Part shown: in pieces, positions 42,628-53,632 of the stretch
How positions within the stretch are numbered: position 1 is the stretch's first letter
Layout: every line of letters starts with the position of its first letter
DNA from: Pseudogymnoascus destructans
Lineage: Eukaryota > Ascomycota > Leotiomycetes > Thelebolales > Thelebolaceae
Assembly (NCBI RefSeq): GCF_001641265.1
Contig: NW_020167547.1
Coordinates: forward strand, 186,001 to 250,000
Reading direction: 5' to 3'
Length of the DNA stretch: 64,000 nucleotides
Position numbers and translations under genes: made by a program
The notes under the pieces: model-generated
Seen by the model: only the letters and a program-made list of their open reading frames with translations
The model's database searches: none
Told to the model about the DNA's origin: nothing

Positions 42628-44986
42628 TTTTATATCTGCGCTCGTCTTTCGCTTGGGGGGCGTTGGGGTGAGACGGCTGCGATGACTGTAAGGAATGGTA
42701 CGATTTTTTGGAGATGGGGGGGTTATCATAGGGGCCTTACCGAGTCCGGGAATCGACTCACGACGAAACACGACGGGCGAGGGCACGATGGTGCGAGGAG
42801 GTTGTGGTGGTGTTGGGTTCGTTTGGGTATGGTGGCGCGACGGGGTGAGGGCGACGGTGTGAGAAGGTGACTCTAGATTTCCGAGTAGCGAGCAAGATTT
42901 ACGCAGTCCGTTTAACAAAAGTGTACTCCAGGTTGCAGTTGTTGTTCAAAATGAAGAGAGTGTGATGTGAGAGTAGGAAAGGAATAGATTCGGCTTTGGG
43001 GGTGAATTTGTCGACGCCTCCTGTTGTTGCCGCGGCACCGGAGGAGGGCCACAAGGCTGAGCGTTTCGGTTTTTTCACTCAGTTGGACCCGGACGCGACG
43101 CGGGGCGGTCAACGCGAGGCGGTCTACCCGGGGCGGTCTACCCGAGGCTGGGTGGACGGGAATGGAAGGTTGTAGGTGGGCTTGTTTTAGAGGCTGTATG
43201 GGCTGTAGGGGTTGTTACTCGAGTGGGCAAGTTAGTTTTGGACAGTTTGGGACAGAAGGGATGAAGATTTTCAAGGATTTTTACTGTACGTACCGGTCGA
43301 CAGCCTCGTGGACGTGCAAGGAGAGGGTGAAGATGCGAACGAGGATTTCCCGCGTCCCGGGACGGTGGCGGTGGAGCGATTGAGTGGATGGATGTGGGTG
43401 CAGACCCCTTTTTAACATGTGTGATCTGTCAGTCTAGCTTGTTAGGGTACAGGCTGTTGTACCGTGCCAGCTTCAATATCAGTATTTAGAGCATCACACA
43501 TCTCGGTATGCCCAGTACGTACGTACAGCATCACAGATAGACGTGGCGAGTTCTGATTCCGTGCAGAATCACCATCTCCACCCCTGCTGCCAGGGATGTG
43601 CACTATGTAATTTTGCTGTACGTACGGAGTACAGGTACTACATATGCTAAATATGCTACATATGCATGATAGAGGGGCGTGAGGTGTGCCAAGAGCCAGT
43701 TATGGGTTACGGCGATGCCAGATACAACAGTGCATATACTATAGTGATACACGTAACTGACATATGGTTTTGCTTATAAACCGGAGAAACCTACGAGCCT
43801 TGGAAGGTTCCTCGTCGGCATGTGTAGCAGGGAAAATCGTGAGAGGCTAGGAAAGACGATCATTGCCATGCGGAGGGCACCACCCGAGTCGTTACGCCTT
43901 GTGCATCTGCTATGGAGTTTAACTGGCACTGGGGGGGGCGAGACATCGCCCCCCGGGTGCTTGAGAGGGTGCCAGAGCTCCGTCAGCTCAGTCTTGATCC
44001 GATTCCATATGGAAACTGGTTGGTAGGGGGGGGGTAGTGGGACCCCAGCCTCCACCATTGAGGGGTGTAGAGGTATTTTAGGGAGTATTTAGAGCGCGCA
44101 GTCATGAGAGCAGGAGTGCGGGCAGAGAGGCCGGGGTATCGCTTGTGTTGGAGGATGGAGGTGCGCCAGCGGCGGAGGATGGCCTGTTCGAAGGCGGGGA
44201 GCCGAGGGCGGCGTGGCGGAGGGTGGAGATTGGGCAGGGAGATGTGAGGGGGGTGGGGGAGGGGTTGAGGGAGGAGTTGATGATGTAGAGGCGGGGTCTG
44301 GTGGGGAGAGGTTCGTTGGGGGTGGTAAAGGGGGAAGTGGGGAAGGGGGGAGGTAGGAGTCTTGCTGTGCCAGGGATCTGATTTCTGGTGTACTGCTCAG
44401 CTTGCATAGTTTAATTCAAAACATCACCGCTTCTGGTTTATGTCACTCTGCACCCCTAATAATAATAATATCTTTCGCTATAAGGTAACCCCCCCTAAGA
44501 GAGTAGAAAAACGGGACGAATGCCAAAATTAATACATCACAAACAGTAGCTATAAACCAAAGAAACATTAAGGGTAAACAAGATATCATTAACAAAACCA
44601 CCAGCCTTAGTTCCCCTTTTCCTTAGTGTCCTGCAGCCCACTGAAGAAACAATTTCAATTTTTTAAAGTTGAGCAATTACCCAATTTAAAATTTCTTTTG
44701 TTGAATCCTCGGCCCGGAAGCAGGGATCAGGGCCCTGATACCGAAGCTATGTCAGCCAGCTTCGTGATCCTCCGGATCCTGGATCTTCCGATTCTAAAGC
44801 TTCGATTCTGAAGCTCCAGGGAACGAACCGAAACCAGGAGGGTTTTAGGATCCGAACCACGAATAGGCACACCCGTAACAGTATATATAGTACTTAGAAT
44901 AGCTTCAATTATAAAGACATGCATTATAAAATTATCATTTCGGGCCCTACTGCTTCGTGACTGTATTTTCGGCTTATATTCTCTAC
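42628..44986. other. Long region without supported genes
   Basis: Holds the promoter of the F-box gene, GC-skewed sequence up to 43400, short TACGTACG/ACATATGC repeats near 43500-43670, and AT-rich DNA from 44410. A minus-strand frame at 44407-44102 (about 100 codons, Pro/Ser-rich) is not convincing. Short inverted pieces near 44745-44815 (GATCCTCCGGATCCTGGATC, AAGCTTCGATTCTGAAGC) suggest decayed repeats. Confidence 0.5.
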
Positions 44987-46426
44987 CTACTGCCCTACGG
45001 ATATTGTCCAACACTTTTTAACAGACGCTTGCTTCTTTGCAAATAAACCTAAGAAGCTAGCAAACACATGAATAAGAAACAGAAGTGTTGGGAATTGTGA
45101 GAGCCGCATAAGTCTTTCTAGAGCAGTATCGACTTCTTCTTTTCTGGCTTCACGAGATCCTGCACAGCGTGTATAGCCTGTCCAGACTCTTTGAATTTTT
45201 TCTGTACGGCAAAATGGGGTACCTGAGTACAGACTGTACCTCAGGTACCCCATTTTGCGCGCCTTGTAATGCTCCAGATATCTCTTCAGTCCGCTCCTCT
45301 ACTTCTACTAGTGTCACCGTCGAATGAGGGAAGGACAAATGCGCCCTAGGGAGCTCTTTAATAAGGGGGTCTTCGGCGACAGGCACATGGTGCGGTGAGC
45401 ATTGGCGGGTGCGCTGGAGGAAGATCGATCCGACCTATTATTGCCTCTTCCGACGAAGGAGGTGGTGCTGGGTTAGAAGTCGCTGCCAGCTGACTTTGTT
45501 GGTTGTTGACTTCCTGGAACAACGGCGGTATAGCCTCAGGCATTTCAACTGGAATTGCCCCATAATTCCCCATTTCCATTGCCATAGCTAAGCCATCCAA
45601 CGAGTCAAGGCGAGTGTTGAATTTGTGCTGTGGACCAAGGTCTATCTTAACGATGGCCTCGCCCTGGTGTTTTGGTCGCTACGGAGGGAACTTCAGGTTC
45701 CTCCTTATACGGTCCCGCACTCTCTGCAGCTTGCCTGTAATTTCAACGCGAAGGTAGCATGGTGTCTAATCATGCTCAAATGCAAATCTCGTGTGGATGG
45801 TATTACTATGTAGCGATTGGAGGTCCTCTCGTTTTCGCTCAGTTCCCACTTCAGAGTCCGGTAGGCTGCGGCCTTGCCTGGCCGAAGCTGTCTGGTAAAG
45901 GTCCACCTACTAGTGACTTTCTGCGTAGTCTCAACGTCCTTCCCTAATCCTCCATTGCCCATGACATTGACCTCGGGGGTGAGGCGGTAGATAGACTTCT
46001 TGATAACGGTCGTTTGCTCGCCGCTTTTGGTCATCTGAAGCGAGCTTGCCCGACGAATGGACACAGGCTCTGGTCTCCGATTCTCCTCTTCAACACCAAT
46101 CTCATGATCTAACGTCGACAAAACCATTGCGCTAGATAGCTGCAGTCCTTTGGTTGATCAAAGCAGAGATCCATGTAGAGAATTCCAGCGGACCGCTCTG
46201 CGTTTCCTAACACACCCCATTTCGATTTCGATAGACAGAATCGACAGTCTATCTTGACCTTTCCGAGTTCTCGATTGCCCACGCTCGCTGATGATAGACT
46301 ATCGAGGCATTCGAAAGAGCGGCCGAACTTTCGCGCGGAGATGCCAGGCTTTTGGGAAGTCATACTTCTTGGAATCCACAACTGTTGCCAAGCTGCTAGT
46401 ATGGGCGATTCGATACTCACAGTCAA
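44987..46426 (-). pseudogene. Conserved fungal protein of unknown function, broken
   Basis: Reading minus from 46426: KVKIDCRFCLSKSKWGVLG and LYMDLCFDQPKDC, then a frame change near 46120 to AMVLSTLDHEIG...VTSRWTFTRQLRPGKAAAYRTLKWELSENE. Another frame change near 45750 leads to VEITGKLQRVRDRIRRNLKF, an in-frame TAG, KHQGEAIVKIDLGPQHKFN, and a C-terminal half ending in a hydrophobic helix (FPTLLFLIHVFASFLGLF). The motif order matches a family I know only as widespread ascomycete hypothetical proteins. At least three lesions plus an inserted 50-bp palindrome make it non-functional. Confidence 0.65.
45209..45258. repeat. Near-perfect 50-bp palindrome inside a broken gene
   Basis: Arms 45209-45231 and 45235-45258 (GCAAAATGGGGTACCTGAG...) pair around loop GAC with a single extra C in the right arm. 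The palindrome separates two coding pieces (ISGALQGA and RTEKIQRVW), so it looks inserted. Confidence 0.93.
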
Positions 46427-47208
46427 CTGAGTAAATATCTAACTAACATAGAGGAAGGCTAGCCACAGCTGAGAGGCATGAAGCTGTGAGGCTGAGTTTA
46501 CCAATCCGCAGTCCGCAGTTCGCTTAGGTTTGGCCAGCCAAGTTGAAGCAACTGCGTGGCTTCTATTGTTACAATCAGATCCCCTCACACCCATAAGTGA
46601 CAGCCTTCTAGACTGCCTTGTAGGAGATTAATGATTTATTTTTGTTTCTAGCATTCTATAAAATGAACAGATCGTCGTCCTCTCCGGAGGGAGTCCGAAT
46701 GATAGTAGGCTGTCCATGGTGTCCACAGCACTAGATGGCTTTAGCAGCCTGACCGACCTTCACAAACATTAATAAAAAATTGCCAAGCTGCCGCGTTACA
46801 GCCCAGGCTCAGCTGGCTATAGCGCTCGTAGACCCTAGTAGATAGTTTTAATTAGGCCTAATGTAGTAATACAAGATTTCCATACTGCCCCTGAGTGCTG
46901 ATTTTGCCTTTTGGTGATGGTATTGATCGTACGGAGTGGATATGTAGAAAATGTATGAGATTCGGTATATAGCTTGGTTTGACCATACTAGTACTTACCC
47001 CTAATGCCTTGCCCATATAAATTTTGCGTGTGGAGTCATTGTGAACAAGTACCGTTTTGATCAGATTTCATCAAGCCATGTGGTACTTACCCCTGATGCC
47101 TTGCCTATATAAATTTTGCGTGTAGAGTCATTGTAGACAAGTACCTTTTGGTCATGACAGCGGTGGAAAAAATCATCACATTATCACAGCCTCAATTCCA
47201 GCGTTAGA
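46427..47208. repeat. Intergenic region with duplicated TATA-bearing segment
   Basis: A 63-bp segment (GTACTTACCCCT...ACAAGTACC, containing ATATAAATTTTGCG) occurs at 46991-47053 and again at 47093-47155 with few differences. It lies just upstream of the Harbinger transposase start and may be its promoter or terminal region. The rest (46427-46990) has no supported feature. Confidence 0.7.
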
Positions 47209-48109
47209 ATGCCAATTCGGAGGCAGCAATTGCTGGTGGCAACGATAGCTACCAGTATACTACTTCTACGACTACGTCGTCGTCGCCGGCGGCTTCATAT
47301 TGAGGCCTTACAGCGTCGATACCGGGCGCCGTTTGAGTATGAGTCTAATGGACTCTCGAAGCGTGGGGGCAAGACTCCCCAGTCAAAGTGAAGCATTATT
47401 TACAGTAAGTCAGCTCTTATTTGATTATATATTATACTAAATACTATCTAGCTTCTCAATTGAAGAGATCCGGCGTCTCTTACCCCTTCTTCGGCTCGAA
47501 GATCTTGTATATCGTCACCGGGTTGTTGCTGACCCCGAGGCTGCTTTATGTGTCGTACTCGTCCGCCTGGCATATCCAAGCCGGTGGAGCACTTGCATTG
47601 GGATCTTTGGAAGATCTAGCACCTGGTTAAGTATCATATTCAATGATACCTGTCAGTATTTGCTTGGCCGGTTTGCTTCAACTCTAGCGTGGGCCTCGCA
47701 TCTAACATATGATAAGATGCAAGAGTTCTCTATAGCTATAGAAGCTATTGGCCAATGCCCTCGTATATGGGGCTTCGTAGACGGCACGTTTCGAGGATTC
47801 TCACGTCCGTCAGGTCCTGATGAAGCCCAGCCTGCAGTATATAACGGCCATAAGCGTCAGCATGGCCAGCAATGGCAAGCTGTTGTAACACCAGATGGTT
47901 TGGCGTCGTCGGTCTGTGGCCCCTTTCTTGGAACGGCAAACGATTGGATGATGTGGCAAGAGTCTGGCTGCGAAGCCAAACTTGAGCAGATTATGGAAGG
48001 CAAAGAAGATTCTGAATGGCTCTTCCTATATGGTGATCCAGCGTATCGGTCACATCGATTCAAAGTCAGTTCGCCATCAATTGAAGAGTATTTGTATATA
48101 TTAGAATAG
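47209..48109 (+). pseudogene. PIF/Harbinger transposase (DDE_4 type)
   Basis: Begins with a hydrophobic/basic leader (SILLLRLRRRRRRLHIEALQRR). An intron-like GTAAGT...ATCTAG (47404-47451) follows, but joining it needs a frame change near 47390. The main part, 47452-48109, reads FSIEEIRRLLPLLRLEDL, then the DDE core GFVDGTFRGFSRPSGPDEAQPAVYNGHKR, VVTPDGLASSVCGPFLGTANDWMM and LYGDPAYRSH. It ends early at 48109, losing the usual C-terminus. It converges with the accessory gene below. Confidence 0.85.
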
Positions 48110-48124
48110 CTAGCTACATAGTAA

Positions 48125-49289
48125 TCAATCCCGTTGTCCCATGCCCATCCACTCTATCATCGAAGAGAACGAAGAGAACATCCGCTGCTGTTCTCTTCGA
48201 ATATCTTCAAACTGAGTGGCGAACACAGCTTGAAGCCGCTCCTCTTGAGCCTTCAAGTGGAATTCGAAGTTCCCATCTAGCGCCTCTGGATGTAGAGGCG
48301 GTGGTAAAGAGAGCGTCTTCACTAGATCTTCTACCATAGAGAAGAGGCGCTCTTCTTTGTCGTTATCCTGGATGGCGGCGTTATGCATCTGAGAACGCCG
48401 AGAAGCAACAGATGGATGCGGCGAAGGAGAAGGCTGGTAAGAACGGTCAAGTGGTGATGGAGAAGATTGAATATCATCGTCATCAATGATAACGACTTCT
48501 TCATCTCCACTACCACTTACCAATTGCTGTGCCTGGCGTGCTGGAAGGCGAAGGCACTGGCGGGTTGATAGACCGCTTCCCCTTCATTGTAAGAAGCATT
48601 GCCGCATGGGCGAGGAAAGAAGCTTCGCTCTTGGCACCAATATTGCCTTGGTGCTCTCTTCGCTCGCGGATAACAGTGGCATCAGCATCGAGGACAGCTA
48701 TCCAGTTGTCCTCGTATGACTCCCGTTCCGTTCGGCCGTCTTGCTCGCCAATACCAAGATCCTCAAGGTATTTCCGCCGTGCGGCAATACCTCTCCTAAG
48801 CACTTGATGAAGAGTTCTGTGCTCTTTGCCAGTCTCTTTCATCCAATCGGCAGCTACATTCTTGAAGAATGTAGCTGCTTCTGGTGATCGATATGTGTCT
48901 GCCATCCGTAGGCAGATCTTCAAGAGTATGATATAGTCGCCCGGACTCATAACTCGACTCCTTCCATTCCCTTGTAGTATATCCTCCTCTTCTCCTTTAC
49001 TTTTGCGCTTCTTCCTTGGTCTTCCTTGCGTATTCGATTGTAAAGGCGGTGCTTGGTTGGGGGTGCCGTTCTCACTTTGGTTTTCGTCATCACCGTCGTC
49101 ATCTCCACCATCGTCATCACTGTCTTCACCACCAGAGTAAAAACCACCGGCCATAGTAATTGCTTGAATAGGGGTGCTTTCGCCCCTATTCAGAGTTGGA
49201 TCCAATCGCCACATGCCCTGGAACCCAGCTGGTACGCTGGTAATCATTGGTTTCGGAGGCATCGTCGATATGGCCGCATAAATTGTCAC
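48125..49289 (-). pseudogene. Harbinger accessory (Myb/SANT-like) gene, frameshifted
   Basis: Minus strand, two overlapping frames that look like one gene. The first, from about 49289, has an acidic tract (GGEDSDDDGGDDDGDDEN), a basic patch (GRPRKKRKSKGEEE), and a helical region (SPEAATFFKNVAADWMKETG). The second, from about 48523 in another frame, has DEEVVIIDDDDIQSS and a C-terminal helix. Their order and position opposite a Harbinger transposase fit the DNA-binding partner protein of PIF/Harbinger elements. The frame break at about 48515-48525 may be a lesion. Confidence 0.6.
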
Positions 49290-49849
49290 TTTTCACCATC
49301 AGAAGCGTATTACACTAGAACGACGTTATATTTTCTACATTACTAATCTATCTACTAACTACAAATGGTAAATAAAACCTGTTCAGAGCAGGACAGGATC
49401 CTGTCCTGCTCTGAACAGGTTTTGGTCTCAAATTACCAAAAGCGGAGGGTCAGACTGGGGGGTAGGGGGGGCGACAGGGGTAAAACACCAGCGGCTTGGC
49501 AGTTTCCTCTCTGGGCCTTGGTCAAGCCGAAGGTCAGGCTGCTAAAGCCATCTAGTCTCAGACGGCCGTGGACACCATGGACGCTTCGATGAACCCAAGC
49601 GCGAGTTCGAGTGAGTCAACAAAATCGAGCGCGAGTGTATTGACGATTTAGAGTTATAGAAACATAAAGATAACCCTAACCCTATTGTTTAAGGGTTTGA
49701 TTTAGCCTTTCTGTTTAACCGTCTGTTTAGGGATAGAAAGCTGTTAATAGCTTATGATTTGTTCCTAAAAGTGCCATTAAAATTCTCAAATTTTGAAGTG
49801 AAAAACTTGTCTCTATCTAGTATAGTAGAAAAGGAAACCAAATATATAT
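49290..49849. other. Region with palindrome and telomere-like hexamers
   Basis: Contains the 49374-49423 palindrome, a G-rich tract, and AACCCTAACCCTA at about 49672-49685 (two CCCTAA units only). No gene is seen. Confidence 0.5.
49374..49423. repeat. Perfect 50-bp palindrome without spacer
   Basis: 25-base arms, left arm starting AAAACCTGTTCAGAGCAGG, meet at GGA/TCC with no loop. It lies between the Harbinger pair and a hAT remnant. Confidence 0.96.
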
Positions 49850-50292
49850 TAATTTAGCTATAAATTCCTCTTCTAGATCCTCTTCTTCTTCCTTTATAAA
49901 ATCCCAACTCTTTAAACAAGCTATTACTCTAAAAACATCTTTAGAAAGCCTATTTCTAATCTTTGAAATAATAAGGCTACCTGTACTAAAAGAGCCCTCT
50001 ATAGGAGCACAGTAGCAGGGTTTGTAAATAGCGCCTAGCTATAGTAGCTAGAATTGGAAATTGAGATTGATTTATTTTCTAATAGTCTAAAAGATTAATC
50101 TATATAATTAAATAAGATAAAGTTAACTTACCTACAACTAGGTTGTGTACACTTAATAGTAAGTGTTCATTCTTTATTTTCAATAATAGGATTTAACTCT
50201 CTAGTAAAGAGTCCTTCCTTAAAAATATAAGGAAAGTTATCTAAAGGAAGAGTATAGCTAGGGCTATTATATTGATCTTTAGAAGAAGACAT
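49850..50292 (-). pseudogene. Internally deleted hAT element
   Basis: Minus strand: ATG at 50292 opens SSSKDQYNSPSYTLPLDNF...FKEGLFTRELNPIIE and stops. About 200 bp further on (50013-49855) is the hAT dimerisation C-terminus, CAPIEGSFSTGSLIISKIRN, RLSKDVFRVIACLKSWDF. The catalytic middle is missing, so this looks like a non-autonomous deletion derivative. The terminal inverted repeats were not identified. Confidence 0.65.
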
Positions 50293-50841
50293 AGTTATAG
50301 TAAAGATAGTATAAAGTGTTGTTATTGTTGCTTTTGTTTTAATAGAAAAGTTAGTTAAGGAGGGAGTTAAACGCTCTATATATACCTAGATTATAGATTC
50401 TAGAATATGCTGTATAGATATATTTATAAGCATTTATAAGCATCTCAAACTCTCTAGAAGTTTGTAGAAGTTTGTAAAATTCTCTAGAAACATTTCGTTT
50501 TTCTAAAAAACCCATTAACTGTTAAGCTGGAATATTCTTGTAATGATGTATGGTTACGCTCGCGCTACATCCTACTAAGCCAAAAAGACTACAATATTCC
50601 AGCTCGACAGTTAATGGGTTTTTTTCTAGCTGGCTCGCTTCGCTAAGTGACCGGTGTAGTTAAGAAATGTAGTTCCTTACCTAGCTGACAAGGGCAACCT
50701 TAGGGGCTTAAGCTATATATATAGACACCCTAGCATCCTAAGTTGAGTAGTGATAAGGCCTAAAGAGCATAGCATGCTAGGACGTCATGGACTAGAAGGG
50801 GTGGTATTGTAACAGGGTGCTAGAGTTCGACCATTATAGTA
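50293..50841. other. Spacer around the MITE
   Basis: AT-rich upstream sequence of the hAT derivative, the MITE (listed separately), then unassigned DNA with CTATATATATAG near 50712. No gene is seen. Confidence 0.4.
50505..50624. mobile_element. 120-bp MITE-like inverted repeat
   Basis: 32-bp inverted ends (AAAAAACCCATTAACTGTTA... at 50505-50536, inverted at 50593-50624) match at 30 of 32 positions. The interior phrase GGAATATTCTTGTAATGATGTA recurs with changes at 52254-52310, so it belongs to a repeat family. Confidence 0.8.
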
Positions 50842-52220
50842 CAGTACTAGACCACTGCTATTAACTGAATCCAATTTGACGCGTAAATTGCGTCACGTAA
50901 CCCACCCCTCCTTGTACAACAACCATAATTATGCCACCAACTCGGAGGGCTTTGGCTCCAATTGATGGGAATCGACAGCCTGGTGGCCAATTAAGCCCAT
51001 ACCAACGTGGGCAGATTATTGGGAGGCAGTCAGAGGGTGGAACACCTACTAAGATTGCACATGACCTAAACCTTGACCGAAGCACCATACGATATACAAT
51101 TGCAGTTGACTCAATACGCACCGAAGGCAAGAGCCTACCCCGTACACCACGGGGAAAGTCATATACAGAAGCAGAGCAATGCCTTATACTCTGCCATGTA
51201 CGCCTAAACCCAAAGGATACATACCAAGAAGTAAAGGATGCTTGTAATGTTGCTTGCTCAACATCAACTTTAAAGAGGATACTATAAGAAGCAGGCATAG
51301 GCAATTGGCGTGCAAAGTGTCGCCCTTTCCTACTGCCAATACATGCAGCTAAACGGCTTGCATGGTGTTTAGCACGGAGGAATTGGACAGCAGAGGATTG
51401 GGGTCAAGTTGTGTAGAGTGATGAGTGCTCTGTTGAGTGGGGGCGGGGTAACAGGAGCGAGTGGTGTTTCTGCACACCTGCTCAGAAGTGGCAGCGGGAG
51501 ATGATCCAAACCTACAGTACAAAGAAGAACATGAAGATCATGGTTTGGGGGGCCTTTTGGGCAGAAGGCCAGAGCAATTTATACCTTATGGACCGTGACT
51601 TTGAGTCAAAGAAGTTTGGATATACTGCAAACTCATACCTTGAGGTTCTAGAAGCAGAACTCCTCCCTATTTTTGAGAGTCTTGACTCTAGCTACTCATT
51701 TATACAAGATAATGCTCCTATCCATACTGCGGGTATGGTTACAGACTTTCTTGAGGAGCATATGATTACTACACTCTATGGGTGGCTGCCCTACTCACCC
51801 GACCTCAACCCAATTAAGCACATTTGGTGGCACTTGAAAACCCGGGTGTGTGAGATGTTCCCTGAAATTGCAAAGGATAAATCAAACTCAGAACATGCAA
51901 GACAGCATCTACAATCATGTTTGCAAGCAGCATGGGATACATTAGACAAGTCATTGTTTGATAAATTGTATAAGAGTATGCCGAGTAGAATTGAGGCATG
52001 CATTCAAGCAGACGGGTGGCATACAAAATACTAGAATACTCATTTTTTATACTATATACTATAGGGGCTTATTTTGTATAGCTTTCAATTCTAAATACAA
52101 TGGATCAATGTTTACATCTATTGCTCTAAAATTGCATATGTTACGAGCAAATTAATTATCTACGTTCGGTGGCTTCGCAGGTGGTTTTGCGATTCAGTTA
52201 ATAGCAGTGGTCAGTGACTG
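50842..52220 (+). mobile_element. Tc1/mariner element, 1379 bp
   Basis: Inverted ends CAGTACTAGACCACTGC (left) and CAGTCACTGACCACTGC (reverse complement of right) match at about 27 of 30 positions and are flanked by TA at 50840-50841 and 52221-52222. It carries the transposase pseudogene below. Confidence 0.93.
50931..52034 (+). pseudogene. Tc1/mariner transposase with two stops
   Basis: A continuous reading apart from TAA at 51285-51287 and TAG at 51414-51416. N-terminal helix-turn-helix: LSPYQRGQIIGRQSEGG and IAHDLNLDRSTIRYTI. Catalytic region: SDECSVEWGRGN, then SYSFIQDNAPIHTAG, and SPDLNPIKHIWWHLK, where the catalytic Glu (NPIEH in the second copy) is Lys. Both stops are also present in the copy at 57760-58574. 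Certainly inactive. Confidence 0.93.
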
Positions 52221-52365
52221 TATATATAGCGTGTTATGCATATTCTAGGCAAGCTGGAATATTCTTATAACGATGTACAGTTACGCTCGCGCATGGTCTA
52301 CTGTCTATATGCATAGCTCTTAGAGCTGGCTTAGTGGCCTCGGTCGCTAGTGTCGCCCCCCTAGA

Positions 52366-52913
52366 TGTCATGACACTCCTTCAATATTTGTGTCACGACC
52401 CTTCGATTCGCTTTAGTCTCTAGTACTTATTTCACTATGTCATTCACTTCACTTGCTTCGCTCACTTCACTCACTTCACTTCACTTGCTGACCTAGATCA
52501 GCCCAAATGTTGACTACTGGCTTAGGCTCTCTTGTTATTGGCTTGCTGCACTAGGGCTCGCTTAGCTAGGGTTCGGTTAATTAGTGCCTTCACTTATTTG
52601 GCACTAGGGATTTTTACTGTTATATAAGCACTTATTGCTCATGTCTCTTATTGATCTTTAGCTAGCAAATTATATACTACTTGGCCTTCTTGCAATTCCT
52701 CCTGCTTCGACTTACTTTGCATTCCCTTACTTTGAGTCGAACCACTTGGCCAACCTGTTAGTCTCACCACTTGACCCCTGTGGTATAAAGTATATGCTTT
52801 GGAGCCTGAACTACTATACCTTGTCCTACTGCTTCGAGTATAGAAGTCTTCACATTATACTCCGGATACTTCTGCAGACTTGAAGGTCAGCCTCGGTTCG
52901 AACTGTCCTTACA
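52366..52913. mobile_element. Solo LTR (548 bp) with target duplication CTAGA
   Basis: Ends TGTCATGACACTCC and CTGTCCTTACA, flanked by CTAGA at 52361-52365 and 52914-52918. The inverted copy of this region at about 57660 shows the empty site, CCCCCTAGAGGTCG, confirming the insertion. It contains an irregular TTCACTTCACTTGC repeat near 52440-52490. Confidence 0.93.
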
Positions 52914-53632
52914 CTAGAGGTCGCTCTAGTAATCTGTTTTTCCTAGCTCGCCATCCTAACCTAGTAGGCTGGATATGGGTTGAGTTAATAGAATTATAAG
53001 GGTCGTAAACCTAAGGGTCTCATAGGAGTCTAGGGAACCAGATTAGGAGGCAGAAAGGTATTGTATTCTATAAGTACAATAGGTTATATAGATCTAGGAC
53101 TATTGACTAGAGGCCTTCTTCTAAGGCCTCTAGCCTCTTTTATCTAGGCGCCTTACGCCCTACTTTACCGAGCCCTATAGGCCTACTAAAGGGGCCTTAC
53201 GTTGTGGCACGTAATGCCCTTCCTTACAGCTGTTAAGAGTTAACGGGATAAAGGTCTTGGTTATATACACAAAAACGCTGTGGTGTAGGTAGGGATGCCT
53301 CCTTAGCTAGGGCAGAGCATCGTTTGACACTGACGTATCAATAAAAGCTGCTGTTGTCAGCTTACCTGACCAGTTTACCTGACCAGCTTACCTGACCTAG
53401 GGACAATTAGAGCCTAACTACATATGATGATGTAATCTAATACTGCCAAAAAACACGGTGTGAGGTCCGCAAGTCTGGACTATACCGCAACACTAAAAAT
53501 GTGAATCCACACCCCTGCGCGCGTATAGCCATTTATTTACTCAACAACGGAAGGCAGCCTGTCAGGAAAACTTGGGAGCACGCCCTGGAGGCTTTTGGCT
53601 CTAAGTACGATGCTTAACATATTTGTAACATT
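52914..53632. repeat. Repeat block shared in inverse with 57358-57660
   Basis: 52914-53218 is repeated in reverse at 57358-57660 (for example CTAGAGGCCTTCTTC and AAGGGGCC...). After 53220 there is unassigned DNA with three CTTACCTGACC(AG) units near 53360-53400. No gene is seen. Confidence 0.8.

Noticed and set aside
42628..42918. N-terminal extension of the F-box protein
   Set aside because: Low-complexity reading with an intron-like segment; the internal ATG at 42627 has a better context, though the extension cannot be excluded.
44102..44407. About 100-codon Pro/Ser-rich minus frame
   Set aside because: Low-complexity composition, no conserved motif, and competing frames of similar quality.
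49672..49685. Telomere-like repeats AACCCTAACCCTA
   Set aside because: Only two units, no array; too short to claim a telomere or an interstitial telomere.
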